DNA of 64,000 bases from positions 1,612,001 through 1,676,000 of the forward strand of contig NZ_CP182485.1 in assembly GCF_048282545.1 (NCBI RefSeq), read 5' to 3'. Position numbers and translations under genes: made by a program. The stretch is from Opacimonas immobilis (GTDB lineage: Bacteria > Pseudomonadota > Gammaproteobacteria > Enterobacterales > Alteromonadaceae). The notes below the pieces were generated by a model. The model was not told the DNA's origin. It worked only from the letters and a program-made list of their open reading frames with translations, and searched no databases. Positions 17,385 to 26,382 of this stretch are shown here, piece after piece. Every line of letters begins with the position of its first letter. The first letter of the stretch is position 1.

Positions 17385-18746
17385 CTAGTGTGGCGAGATA
17401 TTATGCTGTTGCAACTTGCGGTACAAGGTGCGTCTAGATATCCCTAGTTGCTGGGCTAACTCGTCGATGTGACCCTCAAAATGTGCGATGCATTGCCGTA
17501 GATAGTCTGCTTCAGCATCAGCTAATGTTGTCAGTGCAAAGCCGTTACTGCCGGTCATTGACAGATCAACACTTTGTACGCAAGAGCTTTGCTCGTTTAC
17601 GTCAGGGGAGGGCTCATACTGGCGAATGTGTTCTGGCAAATCATCTGCTGTGATCTCGTCTTCCAGTGCCAGTAAAGCGGATTGCTCAACAATGGAGCGC
17701 AGTTCGCGGATATTCCCGGGAAAAGGGTACTTCAATAATAAGGCTAAGGCATCCGGATGAAATTGTTTTGTTACCGAGTCCACAGAAAGGTTGGACGATT
17801 GTAAAAAGTGCTCAATTAACATAGCAATATCACTCTTGCGTTCGCGCAAACTGGGTAGATGGATCGGGAAGCCGGCAATACGGTAGTATAGGTCCTGTCG
17901 AAACTCCCCATCTTTGACCATCTGAGCGAGATCTTTGTGGGTCGCGCACACCAGTCTAAAATCTGCTTGTTTTTCGATTAAACCACCAACGGAACGATAG
18001 CGTTTGGTTTCAAGCAGTCGCAGTAGTTTGACTTGCATGTTTAAGGGCACATCGCCGATTTCATCAAAAAATATCGTGCCGCCTTGGGCACTCTCGACCA
18101 ACCCTCGCTTTTTGAAATTGGCACCCGTAAACGCGCCTTTTTCATGGCCAAATAACTCGGACTCAAACAAATTATCATTAAGGCCTGCGCATTCAATGAT
18201 CACAAATGGCGATTGACTGCGCTGGCTTGAGGTGTGCAACGCCTGTGCCACGAGCTCTTTACCCGTACCAGTTTCTCCTTGTAACAACACGGCAATGTCG
18301 GCAGTGGCTGCACGGTTAATTTTATGCAGCATGTTTTTGAATGCTGTTGATTGACCCAACAGCGTATTGGCTTTACTCGCGACAGACGCGTAGGGCACAT
18401 CGGTAATGATTTCGATGTAGCCTAGTAGTTGTGCTTCGTCGTCATAAATGGGTTTCATGACGATGTCGCAGTAGCGCTTGCCATTTGGCGTTTCATGAAC
18501 ATGAATGACATTCGCAGGTCGCTGTGTTTCTCGACATTGTGCCAGAGGACAGGATTCACCATTTTGATCACAAGGTACATCAGAGTGATGCGATACTTTG
18601 TGGCATTTGCTCTCATCGATATCGACGAGCAAAGGCTGGCGTGCGGTATACGCATCGTTCGCCGCACGAATCGTGTATTGCTCATCGATAAACACTGCGG
18701 GTTTTTCGATCGCATTGATCATGGCTTGAATAATGTGAATGTTCAT
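17385..18746 (-). CDS. Sigma54-dependent activator with Cys-rich PAS domain
   Basis: A 453-residue enhancer-binding protein. A PAS domain (residues ~5-115) contains an unusual insert with Cys48, His53, Cys59, Cys66 and Cys71 (KCHKVSHHSDVPC, then CPLAQC), which looks like a metal or Fe-S binding site. The AAA+ domain has Walker A GETGTGKE, the sigma54-contacting GAFTGA loop, Walker B GGTIFFDEIGD and the R-finger region. A Fis-type HTH ends the protein (LAQQLGISRRTLYRKLQ). I use the ATG at 18746; a TTG three codons earlier is less likely. The gene is divergent from cydABXDC and shares its control region, which holds a palindrome and a -24/-12-like promoter. I infer a redox- or gas-responsive activator of cytochrome bd; the signal is unknown. 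Confidence 0.9.
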   Translation of the reverse strand: MNIHIIQAMINAIEKPAVFIDEQYTIRAANDAYTARQPLLVDIDESKCHKVSHHSDVPCDQNGESCPLAQCRETQRPANVIHVHETPNGKRYCDIVMKPIYDDEAQLLGYIEIITDVPYASVASKANTLLGQSTAFKNMLHKINRAATADIAVLLQGETGTGKELVAQALHTSSQRSQSPFVIIECAGLNDNLFESELFGHEKGAFTGANFKKRGLVESAQGGTIFFDEIGDVPLNMQVKLLRLLETKRYRSVGGLIEKQADFRLVCATHKDLAQMVKDGEFRQDLYYRIAGFPIHLPSLRERKSDIAMLIEHFLQSSNLSVDSVTKQFHPDALALLLKYPFPGNIRELRSIVEQSALLALEDEITADDLPEHIRQYEPSPDVNEQSSCVQSVDLSMTGSNGFALTTLADAEADYLRQCIAHFEGHIDELAQQLGISRRTLYRKLQQHNISPH

Positions 18747-18769
18747 GTGTGTCAATTATGTTTTGGGTT

Positions 18770-18787
18770 TGTGCCAATTTTGGCACA
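18770..18787. promoter_or_regulatory. 18-bp palindrome, probable enhancer site
   Basis: TGTGCCAATTTTGGCACA has perfect 8-bp arms and a 2-base centre. It lies 24 bases before the activator's ATG and about 94 bases upstream of the -24-like element ahead of cydA. That is the usual place for an upstream activating sequence, and it also suits autoregulation. Confidence 0.6.
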
Positions 18788-18880
18788 GAAAGACCGTTTC
18801 ATCTAGAAAAATGCAGGTTCAGTCGCCCGTTATGGTGACGGTTTGAATTTAGGTATTGATATTACTAGTTTTTTTATTTT

Positions 18881-18895
18881 TGGTATGTTTCTTGT
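18881..18895 (+). promoter_or_regulatory. Sigma54 (-24/-12)-like promoter of cydA
   Basis: TGGTATGTTTCTTGT matches the sigma54 consensus TGGCACG-N4-TTGC at 8 of 11 fixed positions with exact spacing; the -12 C is T. It lies 53 bases before the cydA ATG. A T-rich tract between it and the palindrome could aid DNA bending. Confidence 0.5.
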
Positions 18896-18947
18896 AAGTG
18901 TAAATAACAGAGATTCAACACATGTTTTTTACGCACAGGAGACCAAT

Positions 18948-20531
18948 ATGAACGAAACGGTCATCGAGTTATCGAGATTTCAGTTTGCCTTAACGGCCAT
19001 GTTCCACTTTATTTTTGTCCCGTTGACCCTTGGGTTGTCGTTTTTATTAGCGATCATGGAATCTGTTTATGTCATGACCGGCAAAGAGATCTACAAACAA
19101 ATGACCAAATTCTGGGGCAAGTTGTTCGGGATTAATTTTGCCATAGGTGTGGCCACAGGTTTGACCATGGAATTTGAGTTTGGCATGAACTGGTCTTATT
19201 ACTCGCATTATGTGGGAGATATCTTTGGTGCTCCTTTGGCGATTGAGGGATTGATGGCGTTTTTCCTAGAATCGACCTTCGTCGGCATGTTTTTCTTTGG
19301 TTGGGAGCGCATGTCCAAAGTCAAACACTTGATGGCAACTTGGCTGGTGGCATTGGGCTCAAATTTTTCTGCCTTGTGGATCTTAATTGCCAACGGCTGG
19401 ATGCAGTATCCAGTCGGTGCTGAATTTAATATTGATACCATGCGTATGGAAATGGTGAATTTTGCTGAGGTAATATTTAATCCAGTGGCTCAAGTCAAAT
19501 TTGTGCATACGGTCTCTGCAGGGTATGTTACTGGAGCCATTTTTGTTCTCGCCATCAGCTCATGGTATTTGCTCAATCATCGTGAAATCGCCTTTGCCCG
19601 TCGCTCGTTTGCGATTGCCGCCGCATTTGGTTTAGCTTCTACCTTGTCGGTCATTCTGTTAGGGGATGAATCAGGCTATGAGCTTGGCGATGTACAACAA
19701 GTCAAATTGGCCGCGATTGAAGCGGAATATACTACGCATCCGGCACCTGCGCCATTTACGGTGATTGGTGTGCCAAACGATGACACACAACATGTCGATT
19801 ATGCTGTGCGAATCCCGTATGTGATGGGGATCATTGCGACCCGTTCCCTTGATGAAGAGGTTCCAGGGTTAGATCAACATCGCATCGAACATCGTGAGCG
19901 CATCATTACTGGTGGTCAGGCACTGACGATGCTGGAACGAATCAAAAACGGGACGGCGACGCAAGCCGAAACGCTCTTTTTTGATACTCATAAAGATGAC
20001 ATTGGGTATGGCATGTTGTTGCAGCCATTTACCAAAGATTTAGCGAACCCATCTGAGGAGGCGTTAGACAAAGCGGTGGATTACTCGATCCCGTCTGTTG
20101 CGCCATTATTTTACTCATTCCGCATTATGGTAGCTTGCGGCTTCGCGATGCTTGTTTTATTTGCTATTGCCTTTTACTACACTGCCAAAAAATCCATACC
20201 TACCCCACGGTGGGTCTATAAAGCTGCGTTTTATTCACTGCCACTGCCTTGGATTGCTTCGGAAGCGGGATGGTTTGTAGCTGAGTATGGGCGTCAACCT
20301 TGGACCATTGCCGAAGTATTACCCGTTCACGTAGCAGCCTCAAACCTGTCAGTAGGCGATGTGGTCTTTACCTTAATTGCTTTTACGTTGTTTTACACGG
20401 CGTTTTTCTTCTTGGGTTTTTATTTGATGAAAAAATACATCGTCAAAGGCCCCACTCAATATTTTGCCGAAGCCGATGCTTTGCAATCCCAAGACGCTGA
20501 TTTAACTTTGTCTAAAGGAGCTCAAGCATGA
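18948..20531 (+). CDS. cydA: Cytochrome bd ubiquinol oxidase subunit I
   Basis: A 527-residue integral-membrane subunit that carries haems b558, b595 and d and oxidises ubiquinol, reducing oxygen to water. The axial ligands are visible: His20 (TAMFHF), the His in KFVHTVSAGYV and the Met in FRIMVACGF. The proton/haem glutamates AIEGLMAFFLEST, the GDESGYE motif and the GRQPW signature are present. The Q-loop between them is long, as in E. coli. AGGAGA lies five bases before the ATG at 18948; upstream in-frame starts add non-family residues and overlap the promoter. It leads cydABXDC. Confidence 0.98.
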   Translation: MNETVIELSRFQFALTAMFHFIFVPLTLGLSFLLAIMESVYVMTGKEIYKQMTKFWGKLFGINFAIGVATGLTMEFEFGMNWSYYSHYVGDIFGAPLAIEGLMAFFLESTFVGMFFFGWERMSKVKHLMATWLVALGSNFSALWILIANGWMQYPVGAEFNIDTMRMEMVNFAEVIFNPVAQVKFVHTVSAGYVTGAIFVLAISSWYLLNHREIAFARRSFAIAAAFGLASTLSVILLGDESGYELGDVQQVKLAAIEAEYTTHPAPAPFTVIGVPNDDTQHVDYAVRIPYVMGIIATRSLDEEVPGLDQHRIEHRERIITGGQALTMLERIKNGTATQAETLFFDTHKDDIGYGMLLQPFTKDLANPSEEALDKAVDYSIPSVAPLFYSFRIMVACGFAMLVLFAIAFYYTAKKSIPTPRWVYKAAFYSLPLPWIASEAGWFVAEYGRQPWTIAEVLPVHVAASNLSVGDVVFTLIAFTLFYTAFFFLGFYLMKKYIVKGPTQYFAEADALQSQDADLTLSKGAQA

Positions 20532-21664
20532 TTGATTATGAAACGTTAAGAGTCATTTGGTGGGCCCTGGTCGGTGTATTACTGATCGGGTTTGTGATAA
20601 CCGATGGCTTTGATTTGGGTGTGGGGGCGTTGCTCACCATCATTGGCCGTACCGATCGCGAACGCCGCATCATGATCAATACTGTGGGTCCGCATTGGGA
20701 TGGTAATCAAGTTTGGTTTATCACGGCTGGCGGTGCCTTATTTGCAGCGTTTCCCATGATTTACGCGACGGCGTTCTCTGGCTTCTATATCGCATTGTTT
20801 TTGGTGCTGGCGGCACTGTGGATGCGCCCGATAGGCTTTGATTATCGCGGTAAATTCGCTAAAGAAAGCACGCGCAATATTTTTGATTGGATGTTGTTTG
20901 CAGGAGGTTTAGTGCCTTCGTTGGTGTTTGGGGTCGCGTTTGGGAACTTGTTGTTAGGGGTTCCCTTTACCCTGGATGAGACCTTAAAAGCGACTTATAC
21001 GGGGACCTTTTGGCAGTTGCTGAATCCGTTCGCTTTGTTGGTTGGGCTTATTTCATTGGGCATGTTACTGACCCATGGTGCAGCATGGTTACAGCTTAAA
21101 ACCGACGGTTTTATTCGTGCCCGCGCACAAAAAACGGCTTTTTATCTCGGCATTGTCACCGTCGCGTTGTTCATCATTGCGGGTGTGTGTGTTGCCTGGT
21201 TTATTGAAGGGTATGTCGTCACCTCTGAGCTGGCAACCGATGGGCAATCTAATCCGTTACTCAAAACGGTTGGCACAGAAGTCGGCGCGTGGATGGATAA
21301 TTATGGCCACTATCCGTTGTTTGCCCTGGCACCGCTTATGGCCATTGTCAGCGGATTGTCTTGTAGTCTGTTCTCTGCTTTAGGACAGGCTGGAAAAGCA
21401 TTTGTGGCCAGTGCGTTGCATATGACTGGCATTATTTTGACGGCGGGCTTTTCGATGTTCCCTTTCTTGTTGCCAAGCTCAGTACAGCCTGCAGCGAGTT
21501 TGACCATGTGGGACGCCACTGCGTCAGAATTGACGCTCAAAATCATGTTTTTTGTTGCCTGTGTGTTTGTGCCTATAGTGCTAGGTTACACCGCTTATTG
21601 CTTCTACGTCATGCGCGGTCGTATTAAAGATAGCGATTTGGATAAGTCACATGCCATTTATTAG
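20528..21664 (+). CDS. cydB: Cytochrome bd ubiquinol oxidase subunit II
   Basis: A 378-residue, eight- to nine-helix membrane subunit. The N-terminal ITDGFDLGVGAL and the GPHWDGNQVWFITAGGALFAAFP stretch are family signatures. It supports haem insertion and proton uptake in the CydAB heterodimer. It overlaps cydA by ATGA, so the two are translationally coupled, and cydX follows after 12 bases. Confidence 0.98.
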   Translation: MIDYETLRVIWWALVGVLLIGFVITDGFDLGVGALLTIIGRTDRERRIMINTVGPHWDGNQVWFITAGGALFAAFPMIYATAFSGFYIALFLVLAALWMRPIGFDYRGKFAKESTRNIFDWMLFAGGLVPSLVFGVAFGNLLLGVPFTLDETLKATYTGTFWQLLNPFALLVGLISLGMLLTHGAAWLQLKTDGFIRARAQKTAFYLGIVTVALFIIAGVCVAWFIEGYVVTSELATDGQSNPLLKTVGTEVGAWMDNYGHYPLFALAPLMAIVSGLSCSLFSALGQAGKAFVASALHMTGIILTAGFSMFPFLLPSSVQPAASLTMWDATASELTLKIMFFVACVFVPIVLGYTAYCFYVMRGRIKDSDLDKSHAIY

Positions 21665-21676
21665 AGGAGTGTAATT

Positions 21677-21778
21677 ATGTGGTATTTTGCTTGGATCTTG
21701 GGTGTCTTGCTGGCCTGTGCTTTTGGCATCATCAATGCGATGTGGTTAGAGGCCAACGAAGATTTGGATAAGGAATAA
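21677..21778 (+). CDS. cydX: Cytochrome bd small subunit CydX
   Basis: A 33-residue single-helix protein: MWYFAWILGVLLACAFGIIN, then MWLE and an acidic tail. The W-Y-F-A-W-I-L-G start and N-A-M-W-L-E end are the CydX/YbgT signature. It sits in the groove of CydA and stabilises the haems. GGAG lies seven bases upstream of the ATG. Confidence 0.95.
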   Translation: MWYFAWILGVLLACAFGIINAMWLEANEDLDKE

Positions 21779-21784
21779 CTTTTT

Positions 21785-23386
21785 TTGAAATTAGCGCGAT
21801 GGTTCGCCACTTTACCCAATATTAGCCCTTGGCCTTTCTGGTTGAGTGTTGGGTGTAAAGTGGCGCTTTTTGTTTTGATGCTGGTCGCCTTTTGGTGTTT
21901 TGCACAGGTCATTGATGCCTTTTTGGTGAACTTACAACCGCCACCCAAAATGATGCTGTTAGCTCTTATGGGGGTGCTGTCCAGTGTATTTTTGGTCAAA
22001 GGCGCGTTTATTTATATCCAGCATTGCAGTAAACGAGTGCTTGAGAATACCCTGCAAAAACAGCTACTTGAGCGGTTTCAACAAGAGCAACACGCCTTGT
22101 TGCGCCGTCGTTCTAGTTTTTATTGGCAAAGCTTATGGTTGACCCATATTCCTGCTTTACGTGATTGGCGCTATGATTATCAAGTGCAGCAATGGGTGGC
22201 TGTGTTAACGCCCATCGTCATTGTTGCTGTGGTATTACCCGTGAATTATGTAGTGGGTTTGACCCTAGTGTTGGCCATGCCATTGGTACCATTTTTTATG
22301 TACTTGGTAGGGTGGGGAGCGGCCAATGCTCAGCGCAAACAGTTTGTCGCATTATCTCGACTCGGTGGTTTGTTTGTGGATCGGTTAAAAAAACTACCGA
22401 TCATTGCCAGTTATAACGGTTTTACCCAACAATACTCGCTGTTGCTTCGAGCCAGTGAGCAATTTAATCGACGCACGATGAAAGTGGTGGCATTGGCATT
22501 TTTATCCAATACCGTATTAGACTTTTTCTCTACCATTGCCATGGCATTAGTGGCGGTGTTTATTGGTTTTCGTTTGCTTGGCGAAATCACACTCGGTCCT
22601 GATATCGAATTTGCTCAAGGATTATGGCTACTGCTCAGTGCCCCTTTGGTGTTTAATGAGCTCAAATTACTGGGGCAGTTTTATCATCAAAAAGCCCACG
22701 CAGAGACTGCCTATTCAGAGTTGCAAGCACTGTTGCCGATGACTTTAAAGCCATCAGATGAGGCCAAGTTTAATGGCATCAGGTGGGATGCTTTTCACAT
22801 ACCGGTCATTGACTTAAAGGCAAACCATTTGGCTTTGCAGGTGGGTGAATGTATTAAAGTATCTGGGCGTTCTGGGGCCGGCAAAACGATCTTTTTGGAA
22901 GCATTGTTGGGGCACCAATCGGCCTCACATCAACTAGGAACTGATTGCGTCATGCTCACGCAATCTCCTGTGATTTTACCCTCTAGTATTCGCGATAATC
23001 TGTGTTTGGGGCATGATTATGACCAAACGGCCATGCACAACGTCCTGACTCAAGTAGGGTTGATGGAGTGGGTGAACGCATTGCCTGAAGGGATTAATAC
23101 GGTTATGGGGCAGTATCCTCGACTTTCTGGTGGACAAGCGCAGCGCTTAGCACTCGCTCGGCTGTTGTTGCACCCAGCAAGTGTGTGGTTGCTAGATGAG
23201 CCAACGGCGCATTTACCACAAGCACAACACGAAGCGATTTCCACTTTAATCAAACAGTTAAGCCTAGGCAAAACCGTTTTGTGGTCAAGTCATAAAGAAT
23301 TGCCGGGTGAATGGTTTAATCAAACATGGCACATCGAATCTGGATCCGTCATGGTGCACACCCAGATGGAGGTCGAACATGGCTAA
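21785..23386 (+). CDS. cydD: ABC exporter subunit CydD
   Basis: A 533-residue half transporter with an N-terminal six-helix domain (residues ~15-310) and an ATPase domain (Walker A GRSGAGKT, signature LSGGQAQRLALARLLL, Walker B VWLLDEPT). CydDC exports cysteine/glutathione or binds haem and is needed to assemble cytochrome bd. The start is taken as the TTG at 21785, ten bases after AAGGA and behind a run of seven T; no suitable ATG is close. The protein is shorter than E. coli CydD (588). It follows cydX by six bases. Confidence 0.92.
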   Translation: MKLARWFATLPNISPWPFWLSVGCKVALFVLMLVAFWCFAQVIDAFLVNLQPPPKMMLLALMGVLSSVFLVKGAFIYIQHCSKRVLENTLQKQLLERFQQEQHALLRRRSSFYWQSLWLTHIPALRDWRYDYQVQQWVAVLTPIVIVAVVLPVNYVVGLTLVLAMPLVPFFMYLVGWGAANAQRKQFVALSRLGGLFVDRLKKLPIIASYNGFTQQYSLLLRASEQFNRRTMKVVALAFLSNTVLDFFSTIAMALVAVFIGFRLLGEITLGPDIEFAQGLWLLLSAPLVFNELKLLGQFYHQKAHAETAYSELQALLPMTLKPSDEAKFNGIRWDAFHIPVIDLKANHLALQVGECIKVSGRSGAGKTIFLEALLGHQSASHQLGTDCVMLTQSPVILPSSIRDNLCLGHDYDQTAMHNVLTQVGLMEWVNALPEGINTVMGQYPRLSGGQAQRLALARLLLHPASVWLLDEPTAHLPQAQHEAISTLIKQLSLGKTVLWSSHKELPGEWFNQTWHIESGSVMVHTQMEVEHG

Positions 23387-24911
23387 GTGCTCGCAAGCAA
23401 CCCAGAAGTCATACTCATGGCGGGATATTCCATGGATAGCGCTACTCTTATCGGCTTTACAGGGCGCTGCTGGGTTATCACTGCTGATGATATCAAGTTG
23501 GTTTATTTGTGCCAGTGCAATAGCGGCGCCACAGTTCAATTACATGTTACCGGCCGTAGCCGTTCGAGGATTTGCGTTATTGCGTATTGCGTCAGGGTAT
23601 TTTCATTTGTATTTTGCGCATTCGGATTTGCTGAACAAAACAGGGCGATATCGCGCTGAGCTATTTGCACAGTTGCATGATGCACGGATCACTGAACGGT
23701 CAGGGTTCACCGAAGCCCTGGCTCATCATACTGAAAGTGTTGCCAGCGTGTGGATGGGATGGGTTGCGCAGCAAGCCAATGCGATTGTGTCTATCACTCT
23801 TGCTCTGTTCGTTAGTTTGTTTTGGTCATTACCAGGCCCTTTATACACTCTAGTATTAGCATCTGTGTGGCTTATCTTACTTGGAGGGCTGATGTGGCTG
23901 GGGGTGCATTATGCAGTACGCCAAGTGGCTGCCGAGCACGCATTTCGCGAACGATCTGAGACGGCTTTAGATACAAGTGCCATTTGGCATATGGCGCCCA
24001 ATCAAGGCGCTGATTTTATGGCGCAGATGGATGCATCTAAGATGTGGCAGAGTCAGCAAATAGTGCGTCGTTACAGCGATTATGCGGTGTGGTGTTTGCA
24101 AGGAGTCTCGTTTGGGTTAGTAAGCCTGATGCTGTGGTGGCTGCCGCAAGATGAGTATGGAAATGCGCTATTGATTGTGACCCCTATTTTGCTACTCACT
24201 GCACCGGATTGGTTGTCTCGTTCGTTGCAAGTCGCGCCAGTGTTTGGCCAATATCGACAAGCGCAAGCGTCATTATGCACAACGTCGGTGCAGTCTGTTC
24301 CAAGTTTCACCATACCAGAACCGTTGCAATATTTGCAAACCAATCAGCTGTTGGTAGAGGGGGGAAAGCCAGTGTCTTTGACCCTGGTATTGGGTGAGTT
24401 AATTGTGTTACAAGGGCCTTCTGGGGTAGGAAAATCCAGATGGATGCAAGGTCTCGTCGGGCATATACCCGCAAGCGGGCAGCGCTTTTGGAACGGTAAA
24501 TGTCTCCAGCAGGGATTATGTCGGGATATGTTGTATGTGCCACAATCCCCACAAATCCTCAATACGACAGTGGCGGAGAACTTGCGTTTGGCTCAATCAG
24601 AGGCGAGTGATGACGATATACGAAAGGTTCTACAACAAATGGACTTAGCGCATCTGAATATCAATGCGTGGCTGGGCGAGCAGGGACTGGCCTTGTCTGG
24701 AGGTGAGGCAAAACGCTTGGCGCTTGCTCAAGTGTTGTTGAATCCGCCGAGTGTACTATTGGTTGATGAGCCATTTGAAGGATTGGATCATGAGCGCATA
24801 CAACTTGTCACGGAACACTTAAATGAGCTCAAGCGCACTTCACTGGTTATCGTGGCCACCCATATTGTGCCAGATGCATTGATGGTCGATTGGGATTATA
24901 CATTTTCTTAA
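23379..24911 (+). CDS. cydC: ABC exporter subunit CydC
   Basis: A 510-residue half transporter, partner of CydD. After a hydrophobic domain, the ATPase half has Walker A GPSGVGKS, signature LSGGEAKRLALAQVLL and Walker B LLVDEPFEGLD. The ATG at 23379 has GGAGG six bases upstream and overlaps the cydD stop by eight bases. A longer in-frame extension inside cydD is unlikely. It closes the cydABXDC unit. Confidence 0.92.
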   Translation: MAKCSQATQKSYSWRDIPWIALLLSALQGAAGLSLLMISSWFICASAIAAPQFNYMLPAVAVRGFALLRIASGYFHLYFAHSDLLNKTGRYRAELFAQLHDARITERSGFTEALAHHTESVASVWMGWVAQQANAIVSITLALFVSLFWSLPGPLYTLVLASVWLILLGGLMWLGVHYAVRQVAAEHAFRERSETALDTSAIWHMAPNQGADFMAQMDASKMWQSQQIVRRYSDYAVWCLQGVSFGLVSLMLWWLPQDEYGNALLIVTPILLLTAPDWLSRSLQVAPVFGQYRQAQASLCTTSVQSVPSFTIPEPLQYLQTNQLLVEGGKPVSLTLVLGELIVLQGPSGVGKSRWMQGLVGHIPASGQRFWNGKCLQQGLCRDMLYVPQSPQILNTTVAENLRLAQSEASDDDIRKVLQQMDLAHLNINAWLGEQGLALSGGEAKRLALAQVLLNPPSVLLVDEPFEGLDHERIQLVTEHLNELKRTSLVIVATHIVPDALMVDWDYTFS

Positions 24912-24965
24912 AATCTTGCTACATTGCGCATCATGATTTAGCAATTAAACAAGTGATGATTTGCA

Positions 24966-25451
24966 ATGGATAACTCGCAAGGAGCGATTTCGGTTGTCTT
25001 TATTTGTCTTGGCAACATCTGCCGTTCACCCACAGCTGAAGCGGTATTTCGCAAAATGGTCGCCGATCGTAACCTAGATGCACACTTTATCATTGATTCG
25101 GCAGGTACAGCCGGTTATCACGTCGGTGCCAAACCCGACGAACGGTCAGTCGAAGTGGCGAGTGCGATGGGATATGATTTTACCGGTATTCGTTGTCGCA
25201 AAGTCAGTGAAGAGGACTTTGTGAATGCGGATTATTTGCTCGCGATGGATGCCAGTAATGTGGAGAACTTGCGCAAAGTCTGTCCACAAGGGTACGAGCA
25301 CAAAATTCGTCTTTTGGTTGAATTTGCTCCAGGCGATTATCCAGAGGTACCCGACCCGTATTACGGCGGGCGACGTGGATTTGAATTAGTTTTGGATTTG
25401 ATTGAGCAAGGATGTGCTGGATTTATTGAGCATGTCAAACAGAATCACTAA
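24966..25451 (+). CDS. Low-molecular-weight protein-tyrosine phosphatase
   Basis: A 161-residue LMW phosphatase. The P-loop CLGNICRS (C-x5-R-S) is near the N terminus, and the general-acid Asp is in VPDPYYGG. It is one of two such enzymes in the window. The other belongs to the polysaccharide export operon, whereas this one precedes btuC and overlaps it by 20 bases. Its substrate is unknown; housekeeping members of the family act on phosphotyrosine proteins or small phosphates. Confidence 0.92.
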   Translation: MDNSQGAISVVFICLGNICRSPTAEAVFRKMVADRNLDAHFIIDSAGTAGYHVGAKPDERSVEVASAMGYDFTGIRCRKVSEEDFVNADYLLAMDASNVENLRKVCPQGYEHKIRLLVEFAPGDYPEVPDPYYGGRRGFELVLDLIEQGCAGFIEHVKQNH

Positions 25452-26382
25452 CACACTCATAGCGCTATCTATCAGCCTGCTGCTGGCGCATCTAGTTTTG
25501 ACCGGCAATATCTTCAGCAATGAAATCATTCGTCATGTGTATCTGCAACTCGCTTTGCCGGAGTTACTGACGGCTTTGGTTGTCGGTATGGGTTTATGTA
25601 TGGCCAGTGCATCGTTGCAAGTGTTATTACGCAACCCATTGGCCGACCCGAGTATCTTGGGGTTATCCAGTGGGGCGAGTGTCGTGGCTGGTCTATTACT
25701 CACTACCCCTTTGATGGTGGTGTTAGATTCCCCTATTGTTTTGGTTTTGGGCTGTTTTGTCGGCGCGTTGTTCAGTAGTCTGTTGTTATTGAGCTTGAGT
25801 CGGCGCCTGTCGCGAGAGCATGGACAGATTTTATTGGCCGGTATTGCTATTACAACCTTAGCCAGTGCGGTGTTGGCGTGGATCTATGTGTTGGCGCCTC
25901 CGCAACAAAGCAAAACCTTAACATTTTGGCTGTTAGGCAGCTTTGCGCAAAGTGATTGGTTGCAGTTATTTTGGGTTGGGGGGGTGGTCAGTGTGTGCAG
26001 TGTTCGATTATTGCGCCACGCACACGCCCTCAATCAACTTATGGTCGGCGAAGCGATAGCCATTACTCATGGCGTGGATGTGCCAAAACTGCGTCGTGAA
26101 TGTGTGGTGCTGTGTGCGCTGATTGTCGGGGCGTGTGTGGCGATAGCCGGCTCGATTGCGTTTGTGGGCTTATTGGTACCGCATTTTGTTAGACGAATTT
26201 GGGGCGCGGATAATCGCCTTGTGATGCCGTTGAGTATGGCAATAGGGGCGCTGTTTATGGGCATGGTGGTTTTACTTAATCAAGCCACGTCGATTATTGC
26301 ATTGCCTGTGTCATTGGTGACGGCCAGTATCGGTGCGCCGGTTTTTGTGTACGTATTATTAAAACATCGGGTGGCTGGATGA
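25432..26382 (+). CDS. btuC: Vitamin B12-type ABC importer permease
   Basis: A 316-residue permease of the FecCD/BtuC family with about ten TM helices. LLRNPLADPSILGLSSGAS is the family signature, and GSIAFVGLLVPHFVRRIWG is the ATPase-contacting region. It could import cobalamin or an iron-siderophore; pairing with a short BtuD-like ATPase and the size favour cobalamin. The ATG at 25432 lies inside the phosphatase gene. No periplasmic binding protein or outer-membrane receptor is nearby. Confidence 0.85.
   Translation: MSNRITNTLIALSISLLLAHLVLTGNIFSNEIIRHVYLQLALPELLTALVVGMGLCMASASLQVLLRNPLADPSILGLSSGASVVAGLLLTTPLMVVLDSPIVLVLGCFVGALFSSLLLLSLSRRLSREHGQILLAGIAITTLASAVLAWIYVLAPPQQSKTLTFWLLGSFAQSDWLQLFWVGGVVSVCSVRLLRHAHALNQLMVGEAIAITHGVDVPKLRRECVVLCALIVGACVAIAGSIAFVGLLVPHFVRRIWGADNRLVMPLSMAIGALFMGMVVLLNQATSIIALPVSLVTASIGAPVFVYVLLKHRVAG

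Noticed and set aside
18747..18947. FNR or ArcA site in the cydA control region
   Set aside because: TATTGATATTAC looks like half an FNR site, but the second half (ATCAA) is missing.
21780..21786. T7 run as a phase-variable switch for cydD
   Set aside because: Seven T's is short, and the run lies before the likely TTG start, so slippage would only alter spacing; no evidence for variation.
24912..25431. Cobalamin riboswitch upstream of btuC
   Set aside because: The space upstream is a phosphatase gene, and I see no B12-box-like sequence in the 54-base gap before it.
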